A DNA stretch of 64,000 nucleotides from Cheiracanthium punctorium (GCA_038373885.1 JAWZYV010013556.1:186001-250000), one strand, 5' to 3'; positions 1 to 12,069 are shown, numbered from the stretch's first letter. Program-made: numbers and translations. The notes: a model not told the origin generated them from the sequence alone.

Positions 1-1810
1 GAACTTAATTTCAGTGCATTAAACTAAAATTCAGAATCATATTTTAGTGCAGATGAAATCTCAAAACTTATGAGTTTGAATCAAATTTTCACCGAAAAGA
101 AGTTTTATTCAATTTCGGAAGTATCGTTGGTGTTAATGTAATCGAATGATTCTGTTAAATTATCCTGATTTTCGTAGATGCTTCTTTGTCGATTTAACAA
201 ATATCTTGTAATGCCTTGAACGAAAAATTTTATTCGAGTCAACAATATTATTCTTTCAAACAATCACCAACTACATGATTTTTATATTCACTAAATTTTC
301 TTCAAGTCAAAACTTTTTTATGGTAGGATCGACAATTTTAACATTAATTGCACTTTATCGACAGTACATTTTCTCCAAGCAAGCAATAAATCCTCTTTTA
401 TTCTTAGCAACGATCCTGCCTGGCTAAAATACGTTGACGTATATAAAGATTCAACTATATAAAATTGCTACGCTTACATCTCGCCCTGCCATTATAGGAT
501 TCTGTAGAATATCTACTTTCCTGGAAAAGAGACACTTAAACCTGCATTGAAGACAGATTTGTGTTTCAGACAAAAATGAGAGGATCAAAAGTGTGGATTT
601 TATTTATACATTCGAAAAGTCACTGTAAGAGAAATGCTCGAAGCATCGCCAAATATTTTCAAATAAAATACTCGAATTCATATTACAGACAAACTGTAAG
701 AGTTATGTTACCGTTAAAGTATATAATGCGGTTATTTCATAGAATACCTAGTTATTCTATGAAATAACTAGGTATTCTATAAATTAACTAATGAGAGATA
801 GTTAAAGTGTAAAACAAACAATTTATCTAAAATGAAATAATGACAATTATTTCATTTTAGATAACACTCTAAACAAGTTCTCTCCCTATGGCCTGGAATA
901 GTTCATAAATGCAGTAGGGGTGGAAAGTAAATGTATTTGTCGTTGACATTTTGAGAGTATGGCGAAAAAGTATTCTCGTTGTTTTATGCTTTGGTATTTT
1001 TGCCGTCCGTCAAAAATTATTTTTATTTGAATTCGAAATTAAAGTTTTTTTTTCGCTACTTTCCATATTGTTAAACGAAACGTAAATGTACCTTATACTA
1101 AAAAGCGAGATATATGATATAGATTATTTTACACTTTAACGGGCTGCAGATCGTTATTCTATGAAATAACTAGTTAAACCATGAAATATAAGAGAGTTTT
1201 ACACTTTAACGGACACGATCAGATATTTCATGGAATAACTAGGTATTCTATAAAATAACGGATTTCATACTTTAACGGTAACAGTTATGTGAACTGCCGT
1301 TTTGTAGAAGCTTGCAGTAATAGGAGACATGGAATAAGATTTTCAGAAAGTATTTTGTTCTTGTGCCGAATCGCAAGAATTTGTGAACGTTAAGTAGTAC
1401 CGTTAAAGTATGTTTTTAATTATATCTGAAGTTTAATAACAATGCAAAAGAGAAGACTTATGAAATCAGACTTATGTAACATGATATGTAATTATCATTT
1501 AAATGAGTATAACCAGGAACTCGTTATTATAGCATTACATTACGTTACTTTAGGGCACAAATGTACATGTGCCGATCATGTCCAAGAGCAATAACTAACA
1601 TCTTATAAATTCTAGGGAGTGCATTGTGAAACTCTCGTATTACACATAATCTGGCCTTACTCCCCTTTAAAATTAAACACCAGCTACAAGAATTCTTATC
1701 GAAATACCGGCAGAAAACGAAACTATCATGTGATAGTAATATTGGTATTTCACATGGGGTATCGGCGCAATACAACCGACTGCACGGTAAACAGAAATAC
1801 AGGGTTACTG
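1..1810. repeat. Old duplicated block, copy 1
   Basis: This stretch aligns colinearly with 22,540-23,555 and then 25,215-25,395 on the same strand. Shared landmarks are 'TTAAACTAAAATTCA' near 20 and 22,562, 'AATTATCATTTAAATGA' near 1,490 and 23,446, and 'TATTTCACATGG' near 1,745 and 25,330. The copies are clearly diverged by substitutions and small indels, so the duplication is old. No continuous reading frame is conserved between them, so I see no protein product. Copy 1 is interrupted by a foldback element at 707-1,282 that copy 2 lacks. Copy 2 carries about 1.6 kb of extra DNA between 23,555 and 25,215. Confidence 0.7.
707..1282. mobile_element. Foldback/MITE with 45-bp inverted ends
   Basis: The ends are inverted repeats of about 45 bp beginning GTTACCGTTAAAGTAT and running into GAATACCTAG. 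The element is flanked by AGTTAT at 701-706 and 1,283-1,288, a probable 6-bp target duplication (7 if the next G is counted). The duplicated block at 23,266-23,285 has the matching empty site. Inside are several copies of 'ATTCTATGAAATAACTAG' in both orientations, further 'ACACTTTAACGG' motifs, and a perfect 18-bp-arm hairpin at 823-864. There is no transposase. The superfamily is not settled, because a 6-7-bp duplication with these ends does not match a family I can name. Confidence 0.75.
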
Positions 1811-2092
1811 GTAACTCAACGTATTCCTCGTAAGACGTGACAGAGGAGTCAAAATCCTACAATACGGCAAAAAATCAATAGTTTTTGAGAAAACTGAATT
1901 TTAAACCTTTTTCTTGAGTGATACAAAATTTGACATTCAAGGGCAATCTTTAAAAAATCTACTCATTAAATGGGTTTCATTTTAACTCATTTTCATAGGT
2001 AAAGCTCTACCTAAGCTAACGCAATCATAAAAGGTACAAAACAATTTGAAAATTCAAACACATCTACCATTGTATGTACTTTTTTTAATTAA
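1811..2092. other. No feature seen
   Basis: AT-rich sequence with no open frame or repeat that I recognise. Confidence 0.5.
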
Positions 2093-2625
2093 CACTTTCC
2101 AACAAGCTTGAAAAGTGTTTATGATTTCGGTTTGTCTGTCTCTCCGTCCGCCCGACCGTGCTCTAACTCCCGTAAATATGCATCGATTTCGACGAAATTT
2201 ATATATGCTATTCTTATCTACTGTACCATGTACCCTATTGAAAATGATCTATATGGCATTTATATTATTTTCTGCAGGAACACTCAAAATATTCCCAAAA
2301 GATTGCGCTCTATGGGAAGTTATTCTTTAAAGCGTATCATCCTTACTTAGTTACGCTGATCCCTGACTTAGAGATAAAACTTTTTCCGCCATTACTGCAA
2401 AAAGATTAGAAAGTTAACACAAAAAGCCTAATAACATCTATTCCGCTTGTAGCATTCTCTTGAAATTTTTCATAATAATGTATAAAAATATAGAGAACAA
2501 TCTGCGCTGCTTGAAAAATCTGAAAATCCACCCGTTCCTTCATTTTTAAGCGATTTTTTCACTATTTTCAGCTCCATTTTATTACAAAGAATACGTATAC
2601 AGGAACACTCAAAAGAATTCCAATA
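2093..2625 (+). repeat. Direct repeat, copy 1 of ~0.5-kb unit
   Basis: Starts at 'AACACTTTCCAACAAGCTTG', whose ends can pair as a short hairpin, and matches 3,127-3,640 over about 500 bp with moderate divergence. Shared landmarks are 'AAATATGCATCGATTTC', 'CTGTACCATG' and 'GGGAAGTTATTCTT'. The distal part ('CCACCCGTTCC...TTTTTAAG') resembles the end of the R1 family around 15,970-16,010, so the two families share a terminal module. Short open frames here are not conserved between copies and are not called as genes. Confidence 0.7.
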
Positions 2626-3126
2626 CATTACATATATGGCACACACTAATACATTTCTAGCACATGAGAATGAATGTAAAATTTTTAGATTCTTCAGCGA
2701 AACGATGGAATTTTTCTTTTAATCTCTTTTACAGGGTCTTATAAAATTGGATTTATAGTGATAATACAACATTATCTTATCTCCGTAATCTCGAGAGATT
2801 TAAGAAAAATACACTGAGAAATTTGTCACAAAAATATTAATGTGCTGGAAAGTGTTTTATAATCAATGCGTTTGGCATGATTTATCGCTCTTGTTTTAAA
2901 TTCATAATCTTCCTTTCAAAAGATGTTATTTATTTTTTTAAATATCATGGCAGTAAGCGTGCAAATTGCAAATAAAATTTCTCCCATTGATCAGCTATAC
3001 AAAAATGTATTAATTCCCATCTAGAGACATGTAATTAGTAAAAAAGGGTTAGCGTTGGTAAAAACGCCAAAGTATCCAGCCCCGTCCATTCTTTAGGATC
3101 ATTGTTAAACTGATCAAGTTATCGCC
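2626..3126. other. Spacer between the direct repeats
   Basis: AT-rich sequence with no gene or recognisable repeat. Confidence 0.4.
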
Positions 3127-3640
3127 GTTTTAAACACTTTCCAACAAGCTTGAAAAGTGTTTATGATTTTAGTTTGTTTGTGTCCGTCCGTCTTTCCGTG
3201 CTCCCGTAAATATGCATCGATTTCTACGAAATTTATATATGTTATTCTTATCTGCTGTACCATGCACCCTATTGAAAATGGTCTATGTAGCATTTATAGT
3301 TTTTCTACAGGAGCACTCAAACTTGTTCCAATACGTTGCGCTGTATGGGAAGTTATTCTTGAAGACGTATACTATAACAGTTACGCTGATCCTTGACTGC
3401 AAGATAAAACTTTTTTTCCGTCATTACTGCAAAAAGTTTTCAAAGTTAATCACAAAAAGCCTTGTAACATCTGCACAGTTTGTACGATCCGCTTGAAATG
3501 TTTTCATAATTATATATAAAAATACAGAAAACAATCTGCGCTCCTTTAAAAAAATCAAAATCTACCCGTTCCCTCATTTTTAAGAGACTTTTTGCTCTTT
3601 CCAGCTCCATTTTGTTCCGAGAATAAATAAGGTTAATTAT
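3127..3640 (+). repeat. Direct repeat, copy 2 of ~0.5-kb unit
   Basis: Second copy of the unit at 2,093-2,625, about 1.03 kb downstream on the same strand. It begins with the same 'AACACTTTCCAACAAGCTTG' and ends near 'CAGCTCCATTTTGTTCC'. Short open frames are repeat sequence. Confidence 0.7.
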
Positions 3641-3717
3641 TTGCTTAGCAAAATTATAGCTATTCCAAGTGAAAATGACTTCAATTGATGTCATTGATGT
3701 CATTATGATTTTGCAGA

Positions 3718-3910
3718 TTTTTATATATATGTATATATATGTATGTATGTATGTATATACAAGTATCTCAGCAAAATCTCAGGCTGTGAGTCTGAAACCT
3801 ATGGTGTACTATTGTGCATTTCCCCCTCTGATGAGGACAATGCATTTTACCTTGTTTTGATGTTTTTACAATGACTGGCTTGGGGTTTTTTTTCAATTTA
3901 AATTTTTCTA

Positions 3911-3951
<41 letters not shown>

Positions 3952-4015
3952 TATGTATGCATATATATATATATATATGTATGCATAAATATACATATGT
4001 ATATTTGTGTATATG
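3718..4015. repeat. AT-rich microsatellites
   Basis: (TA)n with TATG variants at about 3,720-3,755 and a longer (AT)n run at about 3,915-4,010. Open frames here translate to Tyr/Ile alternations and are artefacts. Confidence 0.85.
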
Positions 4016-4717
4016 TGTACAACACAACAACCCCATAAGGGTTTCTTCAAACTCTTCCGGAATTTATAAGGGGCTCGTGAAAGCAATATACTTGTATACA
4101 ACATTTTTACAAGGGTTTCGTCAAATTCTTCAGAATTTTAGAAGAGGCTCGATGTGAGAAAATATCTAGAAACCACCGCCATAAGGCATACTTTAATATA
4201 CACATTAATAGAGAAAATCCAAAGTAAAATTATATCTTACTTTTCTCTGTACGCCACTAAGACTGGAGAATATTGCACAGGTTTACTTTATTTATTTATT
4301 TTGCTAGTTGTGGGCGGAGGGACGAAGAATTTTTCTGCATATTTCACTATTGAGTACTTTGAAAAGAAATCCCTCACATTAAAATTAAATACTAACTAGA
4401 AAACAAAAATCGATAGAAAAATGAAAAAAAAATGTGCATTTATTTTGAAAACTAAAAATCTGACATAGAAATTACAAAATTGTTTGAATTGTTTCCAACT
4501 GATAAATCTTTACGTTCTAGATTCCGTATCCTTGTATCAAGAGTGGCAAAACATTGGAGAAACTCTCTTGTCCTGTAAAACCATGATTCTATAATTCCGC
4601 GCAATTAGTGAAATATCCTGTTCAGTTTCGAAGTGTATTAAATTCCTCGCGTATTTGCTTCGAACATTTTTTTGCAATGCAAGAGACGATATTACCATCT
4701 TTGATATGTGTCTTTCA
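4016..4717. other. Presumed 3' flank of the minus-strand MATH gene
   Basis: No coding sequence is recognised. TTTATT at about 4,440 reads AATAAA on the minus strand and could serve as a polyadenylation signal for the gene ending at 4,718. Confidence 0.3.
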
Positions 4718-5834
4718 CTATTGCTGCTCTTCTTTCGAGTTATTATCTTCATCTTCTGAAAAGGAAAAATAATTATACAGAAAAAATTATCTAAATGAGG
4801 AATTAGAGAATATAATATTAACATAAGGTACTAAGAGAGTGATGAATGTTGATTTTATGTACTAAGAGAAGATCCTTTTTGCTATCATATACATTTATAA
4901 ATTTTAAGATAATACAGGAATATTTGCGGCTACTAGAAAGTGGAACGGCAGGGGGACAGATAAAATCATAAAGTCATAAACGCTTTTTATTTGTCTTTGA
5001 CAGCATTTATGTGTGGCATAAGCAGAGAAAAAACTTCCTCTCGAATTATTATTTTTTAAAGACAGGATATGTATTCTTAAAAAGGAATATGAGCTAATTT
5101 TTAAGCCTTTAGACGCATACTTGTATTAACAGAGAAGAAGTCCGAGAGAGTCAAGGGATCTCAAGTAAGTAACAAATAACTTAAGAATTATCATTGACTT
5201 TCATCTACTGTATGCACTAATTTACGAGATCCATGAGGGTTATATAAATTCATTTTTACACCTCTGACTCTACTTACCAGATTCTACCTCCTCTATTGTA
5301 TGTCCTTTTTCACCCGGGAAAAAAATTCTGCACACCACGTGCAATTTTCCTTCAGGAAGGATTTCTCGTCGCTTAGCTTCCAGTTCCGCTCGTGGAATCC
5401 ATTTGAACTGTTGATAAAAGTAGCTACCCTCGTCTGCTCTTTTCTGAAGAACCTCACGTCCTGTTCGATCTACCACAGATAAATGGACTTCAGAGCCAGA
5501 TGGGATGGAGGGGATCCCACAATCTATCCCCAACCACCCTACACTGAAGCCGCATCCATTTGGATAAAGAATAAAACCGCACTCCTCTCCGCAGAAGTCG
5601 AAGTACGGACTCACGACTATAGTGTTTAAGCCCGTTGGCATTTTTCGAAGACCAGGTACCACCCAGTGAATGGTCCTTTCTCCCTCTGTTGATATTTCCC
5701 CTACATCATCCAGCCGTGGCATCCTGAAGGCCGAGAATTATACTATACTGACAGTATGTTACCACTGAAACCACCTCCGGGCTTCTGTGACTCCTCAGGT
5801 GTATCAGCTTTCTTGGAAATATGTGTGGAGATAC
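4718..5834 (-). CDS. MATH-domain protein, TDPOZ/SPOP-like, apparently without BTB
   Basis: The first coding exon runs from the ATG at 5,722 down to 5,278 (148 codons plus one base). It encodes a complete-looking MATH (TRAF-like beta-sandwich) domain: residues ~19-21 IHW, 'ILYPNGCG' at ~50-58, 'VHLSVVDRTG' at ~77-86 and 'LHVVCRIFFPGEKG' near the end. A consensus donor (CTG|GTAAGTA) follows. A candidate acceptor (CCTTTTCAG|AAG) at 4,756 keeps phase and adds 12 mostly acidic or polar residues before a TAG at 4,718, for about 160 residues. A TAA lies six codons upstream of the ATG, so the start is fixed unless splicing occurs at TTCAG|G just before it. An acceptor TTTTTTCACAG at about 5,835 suggests a 5'UTR exon boundary. 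Family members bind substrates through MATH for a cullin-3 ligase via a BTB domain. No BTB is visible downstream, so this is either a MATH-only product or a decayed locus. The exon and domain are well supported; the second exon is inferred. Confidence 0.6.
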
Positions 5835-6791
5835 CTGTGAAAAAAAGGAAAAAATAAATCACCCATTTCCTCAAGATGATCACTGTAAAAGTATCCTTTG
5901 AAGATTTTTTTAACCCTTAAGTCTTACAGATGTATTAAGATAAGGGTTTGCTACAAAATGGAGATAGCTCCAACTATTCAAGTTTTCTGAAAACTGTAAA
6001 AAAAATGTTTGGGGATTCAAAACTCCAGGTTGTGGGATGATGTTTTGTTTGCTCAATCTTCTTAGATATTCCTACATATTTTGAAAGTATTTTTATTGAA
6101 AATACATCTTCCAGATAGCATGGCGCATCTTAGATTTTTATGACTACCTACTTCTTGCAACCAAATGGAAAATCTGTTCACTCCTAGGGAAAATATTTCA
6201 AAAGAAATAAAATTACTTTAGTATTATTTTATTTAAAGAAAATTTCAAATGAAATCTAGCATATAACTAGATTTATACACATAAGTTATAATTTTTTAAT
6301 CATACTCCCCCTCTGGAGCGCCGTGCTCATTTGGTGCGTTGTGTGATTGTAATCCATCATAAAATACATATCACCTTGTGCAACGTACCTACGTACGAGT
6401 CCCACATCACATATTTATACTTTACAGGCTTAAAAAGTGGAGGTAACTCCTGGTGATAACAAACTAACAAGACAGGCTGCTCAATCTCTTACGTAACGCA
6501 AGAAGCAACGATATTAGCTACATCCTTTTAGCACCGAACGAAGGACTTTTTCTTACTGTAAGAAAGTACATGTAAGTCTATACTCCCGTAGGATGGAGCT
6601 ACCTCCTTTTTACAGCAAACCCTTCAATTTTTACATTTACATGTAAATAGTTTGAACTTTACTTGACTGTGAAAAATGATTTTCAACTGTGTAGGACTAT
6701 TATAGGATTTATTTGTGAGGGGAAATAGACAGAAGATGTATAAAAATACTTATTCCCGTGGTTCTTTTAAATTTGATTTAATTAATTACTT
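5835..6791. other. Upstream region of the MATH gene
   Basis: No further exon or repeat is recognised. It would hold the promoter and any 5'UTR exons of the minus-strand gene, but I cannot point to a TATA or initiator element. Confidence 0.35.
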
Positions 6792-6869
6792 CCCTACTAG
6801 CAATTTTGCTCAGGCTACCACCGGCCACGCAGCCAGCCGATGACGGCCCGAGCAAAATTGCTAGTAGGG
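6792..6869. repeat. 78-bp perfect-stem hairpin, MITE-like
   Basis: The ends are a perfect 20-bp inverted repeat (6,792-6,811 and 6,850-6,869; CCCTACTAGCAATTTTGCTC) around a GC-rich loop. This looks like a tiny inverted-repeat transposon or a solo foldback. No exact target duplication is evident. Confidence 0.7.
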
Positions 6870-7474
6870 TTACATTATAATTCCTTACATTAAATATTAA
6901 AAAGGTTCGCCATAATTTTAATTGCAGCCAATAAAATTTCAAATCAGACTTTTCGATATACAGGGTGACCATAAAAAAAATTGCCGATATATGGACTTCT
7001 AGGGGCTGGGCTGTTCAACCAATCAAGATGAAATTTCAGGGATAGTTATTTAAAGGTATAGGCTCGAGATTCTGTGAACGGCGACGTGACGTGACTAACC
7101 GTGAAGTGACATTCACGGTTAGTATATCAGGAAAGGAAACCCTAAATTTTCGAATGGCACCAACTATTTGTTTCCGTAGCAAAATGATAAGTGTATGCTA
7201 CAGAATGTGCTTTACAAAACACAGACGCGTTAGACACGCACAAAAAATTCGGTGTGGTGGCTGAACTGCTCACCGAGGTATGATGTGTTTGTCCACTGCT
7301 AAGTGGCAACTCGCCGGTTTCACAGGGGGTAATCCTTCGACTTGCACAATCATGAAGAAAATACACATGCCGGTTCATTCCTCAATGTCAACGGTTGCTG
7401 TGCAGCAAACGCTGCACTGGATATGTTAATTTAGTACAGGAATGCTCGTAGAAATAAAACCGTCGTACAAAGGC

Positions 7475-8153
7475 GATGTGCCAGCTATTAAAGGGGCGTA
7501 TTAATTCTTCATTCGATCGCGCGTACATGCCGACGATATGATTCTACCAGCGAAAGATCGTGGTGAACCGGTGAAACTCTATTATCATAATAAGATGAAT
7601 GCCGCAGAAGCCTTGCGTGTTTACCGTCTTAACCATCGCCAAAAACATTCACCCGGCAAGCTCCTCGTGATTCAGTAAAGAAATTTGACGAAACTGGTTG
7701 CACCTGTAATAGACAACGATCCAGAAGACCAGTTGTTCCTGGGGACGTAGTTACGGAAATGATCCCAAAGTGATTTTAAGACACATGCAGACTGCAAGAG
7801 GTACAGGTCGTGTATTAGACATGCCGAAAACAACGGTCAAAAAGCTACTGAGATCTGTACTGTGCATGTTTCCAGATCTGTACTGTGACATGATCTGTAC
7901 TGTGCATGTACCAGTTCCACGCATTCAGATGTTGGTAGCAAGGGGCCATCAACAACGTAACGACTTCGCAAAAGAATATCTTATCCGACATGATGGCGAT
8001 AACGACTGTCCTCTTCGAACATTATGGACGAACGAGGTGCATTTCTCCTTAACTGACAACGTCAACACTGAAAATTATATCAAACACGAGATTGCGAACA
8101 TCCCTCATGCTATGTTTCGTTCTAAATTATTGCCCGCAATTTTCCGCATGTAA
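7475..8153 (+). pseudogene. Degenerate mariner-type (DUF4817/DDE) transposase
   Basis: Several frames must be combined. The first part has the helix-turn-helix signature 'EALRVYRLNHR' near 7,605-7,640, then 'KFDETGC' near 7,680. The open stretch from 7,770 to 8,153 has 'GRVLDMPKTTVKKLLRSVL', 'RHDGDNDCPLRTLW' and 'FSLTDNVNTENY'. In the family the first catalytic Asp sits in W-T-D-E-x-H-F; here it reads W-T-N-E-V-H-F, so that Asp is lost. A triplicated 'GATCTGTACTGTGCATG' at 7,852-7,908 replaces normal coding sequence, and a TAG and frameshifts are present. The DNA-cleaving protein would act on the element's own ends; this copy cannot be active. Confidence 0.7.
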
Positions 8154-8404
8154 TGCGTACTTGCTTGAGATGCCATCCATATGGAAAATATCAATTAGAA
8201 TCAAACTTTTCTCTTCTCCAATCTATGTTGTCGGTGTCTTATCTCTTTCTAATGCAAATTTTCTCTGAGCGTCCCCGATCTTTTTTCCGTTTACAGAGCG
8301 GCTTTTTGTGAGTGAATATCGTTCTACCTTGAGCGCCAGTTTTTTGCCTTTCACAGAATCTCGAGCCCATACGTCTGAAATTTCATCTCGATTGCTTGAA
8401 CAGA

Positions 8405-8621
8405 CCGGACGGGAGCCATCGTAATCCTACCGGGCCTGCTTTTGCACGCCGATGAGTCATCCAAAGAGGCCTAACGGATGCTCACTTATGGGTTCCAGCA
8501 GTTAGATACGTCATCTAACGGCCGAATCTAACCAATGATGAAACGTCCGTAAGCCACTTTCGGAGTGGACAAGCAGAATCACTGTAGATTCACCGGTAGA
8601 ATCACGATGGCCCCCGACTGG
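8405..8621. mobile_element. Nested MITE inside mariner element 1
   Basis: The ends are inverted repeats of about 27 bp sharing GCCATCGT and CTACCGG. The host right TIR is recognisable on both sides ('CTTGAACAGACC' before, 'CTAAATATCAGCAAAG' after), so this is an insertion. The boundary is uncertain by about 3 bp, and no coding capacity is present. Confidence 0.65.
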
Positions 8622-10488
8622 ACCTTAAAAGCCTAAATATCAGCAAAGTTTTCTTAGGGCCACCTTGCATATAACGATATTTTCATACAGGATGATCAAT
8701 TTAAGCTGTTGCTTTACTACCATATCACAAAAGTAAGTAAACTGTCAACACATACAATAGCTTATTAAATATGCATAGAAATAATTTGTTTCCCTTTCTA
8801 TACTGGAAAAACAGATTTCTTAAACATAACTTCAGGGGAACATTATTATTAATTTTTACTCCAATTCTTCTATTCATAACTGAAGAAATTTCGATAATAA
8901 TACCAAAAATGTTGCAAAATACAGGGTGGCCATAGAAATACTTTGCCGATATATGGACCTCTAGGGACCGGTCTGTTCAATCGATCGAGATAACATTTGA
9001 AAGATAGTTATTCAAAGGTATGGGCTCAAGATTCTGTAAAGGGCAACAAAGTGGCACTCACGGTTATGGTTATAGGAACAGAAAATCAAAATTTTTGAAA
9101 GGCAACACCATTTTTTTCAGTCGCAAATTGCTCATCCCATGCCAAATTTCTAAGCACTATTCGAATGTTACGTGTATCACAAAAAATTGATGTGTCACAC
9201 GAGTACAAAATCAGCACTTTGAATGTCCAATAAAAACAATATTGAAGTCCTCTGATGAAATTTCCGTCTAACAAAGGCAAGATACTAATCACACAACGAC
9301 GTTCGCGAGATATTTAGCGTGAAAAATGATAAAAAACAGAGTGGGAATGTTATTTCTCCCCTCTGAATCTTGCACATATGGACGCAATGGACGTTCAGCA
9401 ACGAAAGTTCAGTTTGTCCGTGTGCGCATAATGGTTTTTTACACTGAATATATGGCGAACGTTTTTGTGTGATTGGTGTCTTGCCTCTCATATCAAAATT
9501 CCTCCGTCTGCAGTTATAGTATTTTTACTGTCCGTTCACAGGTGTGTTTTCGCGCATTGATAACGCGCCCATTTTTTCTACGCATGTACCGTCCCAGCGT
9601 TCTTCTGGGTTTTAAAATGAGCTTGACATTTTGCGGCGGAAAGAAATAGGTGTTGCCATTCGGAAAAATTGAAGTTCTGTACATATATCCCCACAGCACA
9701 CTATGTCCACACTGATATATAACATCCAGGACATTTAAAAATATTTATATAAGAAAAATATGTACCCATAGATCATCTAAATTGCTACCTCTATAAGATA
9801 TTCTTAGAGGGCTTATGGATAACTAATAGCCATCCGAAAATAGTCAATTGGAAATGTATTTATGACATCAACACGAAATCCATCAGTAGACATCTTATGA
9901 AGCTAATGAAATAAATGTCCCATAGATATTTAATTGCCATCCCAACCTACAAATCTATTGGATGTGCGTTTATAACATCCATAAGACATGCATTTGTAGG
10001 CGTGTTATTTACGTAGAAGATTAGATGACTTCTGCAGATTGGAAATGGCTGGATCTACAACCCTGGCTGATCTGAATGGCGTCACACTCTCAGTTACACT
10101 GCTTCTGCGCACGTCAGAAGTGAAAACTTTCTGTCAAGCTTTATAAATTTATATTTATGCAGTTAAACAGGTTTTCACACATTATTGTATTTTTATTAAC
10201 GAAAATTAACATTAATGAACGTTTATTCACATTCTTATACATCTGAAATTCTTTCTAAAAAAAAAAAAATATATGCCTTTTAAATCTGTAAGGGTATTGC
10301 ACATTTATTTATGATATTCTCATATTTTCACATATTTTTGTACGTTTGTACACATTTTAACGCAATTTTCAATGGATTAGCATTGGAAATTTTTGATTTT
10401 TTAATTTAATTGCATTTCAAATTTCGCGCTCGATTTGTGTGCACATTTAAAATTTAAAAAGGCCGCAACGTGACGCAGCTGGCATATG

Positions 10489-10895
10489 CAGCTGCATAGC
10501 CAGGAATTTTTTTTCGGGGGGGTGGTTGAGAACTCAATATCTAGAATGCAATATAACTTATCAAAACCGATTTTTTTTTCTTCGGGAGGGAATGCCCCCT
10601 CTTTATTTTGTCTAAAAGTGTTCTCATTAAAATGAATTAAAAAGAAGAAAGGATGAAATTTTTAAAAAAAATCATAAATCGAGTGTAAAATCTTTGCAGA
10701 TGGAAAAACACATTAGGAAAAAAATGGCCCAGGTCCGTAGCTGATCTTCAAATTTATAAAGGAGAACTTTCAAGTGTACCATGGGTATATCAAGAGGAAC
10801 TTTCAAATTTATCCACACGTACGTAATTTTTTCCATATCCTATTCATTTCGGAGGTGGCTGCAGCCCCAACAACCACCCTATGGCTACGCTTCTG
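10489..10895. mobile_element. hAT-like MITE
   Basis: Inverted ends CAGCTGCATAGCC and GGCTACGCTTCTG, with a run of Gs after the left end. The 8-bp flanks GGCATATG and GGTATATT match at 6 of 8 positions. 8-bp duplications and CAG...CTG ends are typical of hAT. No transposase. Confidence 0.6.
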
Positions 10896-11834
10896 GGTAT
10901 ATTCGTACGGTATGCATCAGCAATACACATTTTTCTCCACGCGTTAGATATCTTTCGATTTAATCAATAAATATGTGCGGGAATTTATTAATTATCAATA
11001 ACTATGTACTTCCGTTGCAATGAACAGTAATCCTATTTATTAGTAATGAATAATGGATTAAATATTCAAATTCAAATCCACTGTAGTGTAACACTTATAA
11101 TTCAAATGATGTACAGTGGAGATAGTTATTAACACTCTCTACATTATCAAATTAACTTTATTGCACAATAACTATATAGCTATCCAAATTAATCACAGTT
11201 TTTTAAATAAGTAATCGAAAATTATAGCACCTAACAAGCTAGAAATGTCGGCACTTTTTTTAAACATATAGATTGTACACAATTCATGCATAAAAAGTGG
11301 ATATTTTTGAATATTTTGAAAGTATAGACTTGTGCAAATTATATGCCGTTTTCATGCACACTGAATTAAGAATTTACGCAGTTTGAAACGGTTTTCAGAA
11401 AAATCTCAAAATGTAATAAGAAAATTTTTAAAATCCGACGTCTGTAGCTTAAGTTGAGTGATCACCTATCATGTCAATTGAAATAACTTTGGGAAAATCT
11501 TAAAATCTAATGATTTTTTTAAAATTTCAACTCCTATGGTTTATAGTTTAAGTTGAGTGACCACCTATCACATGTCACCAAATTTTATTTCATTCCGTTC
11601 AGTTCAGTTTTACGTGAAGTGCGAAATAAAAAGTGTCATTGACAAAACAACAGACATACAAAATTTTTTTACGGTCGTACTGCGGTCCCAAATGCTTGAA
11701 ACAGACAGAAACGCAAAAATTTTTAATACTAAGTAGTGTACAGGCAAAATCTAATTTTATTTATTTAGATAATTAAAAGTTCCCAATCCAAAACTGAAAC
11801 GACAATCACTTCAAACTTTAGTCATTTCGCCCCG

Positions 11835-11960
11835 AGTGGAACCCGTCTGGTGATTAGAAAGTTCGCCTACCATGTCTTGGGTCCACAGTTCAATACCAGT
11901 CGCGGAAGCTAGAAGGACGCAGTTTAAAACTAATTTGAAGTTCTTATCTATGAAAGCAGA
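11835..11960 (+). repeat. tRNA-derived SINE-like fragment
   Basis: A pol III B-box-like AGTTCAATACC lies at 11,887-11,897, about 45 bp after a weak A-box-like stretch. The context resembles the head of a tRNA-derived SINE. No clear tail. Confidence 0.4.
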
Positions 11961-12069
11961 TGGCAGCACTAAAATTCAAAGAAAGGAGGAAAAAACTTAG
12001 CAGGCAATGACGGTGTAGCTATGACGTCACAATCCACTTTCCCCCCATCCCAAAAGAGGGCTATTGCAG

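Larger units (their letters stand above)
6961..8667 (+). mobile_element. Mariner-like element 1, long TIRs, decayed
   Basis: Begins TA|CAGGGTGACC and ends ...GGCCACCTTG, with ~145-bp terminal inverted repeats that include 'CCGATATATGGAC' and 'GGCTCGAGATTCTGT'. The same ends recur on element 2 at 8,922-12,601. The interior holds a degenerate transposase at 7,475-8,153. The right TIR is split by a nested element at about 8,405-8,621. IS630/Tc1/mariner membership is inferred from the TA flank and transposase motifs. Confidence 0.7.

Noticed and set aside
3898..4104. Tyr/Ile-rich frames
   Set aside because: Translation of an (AT)n microsatellite.
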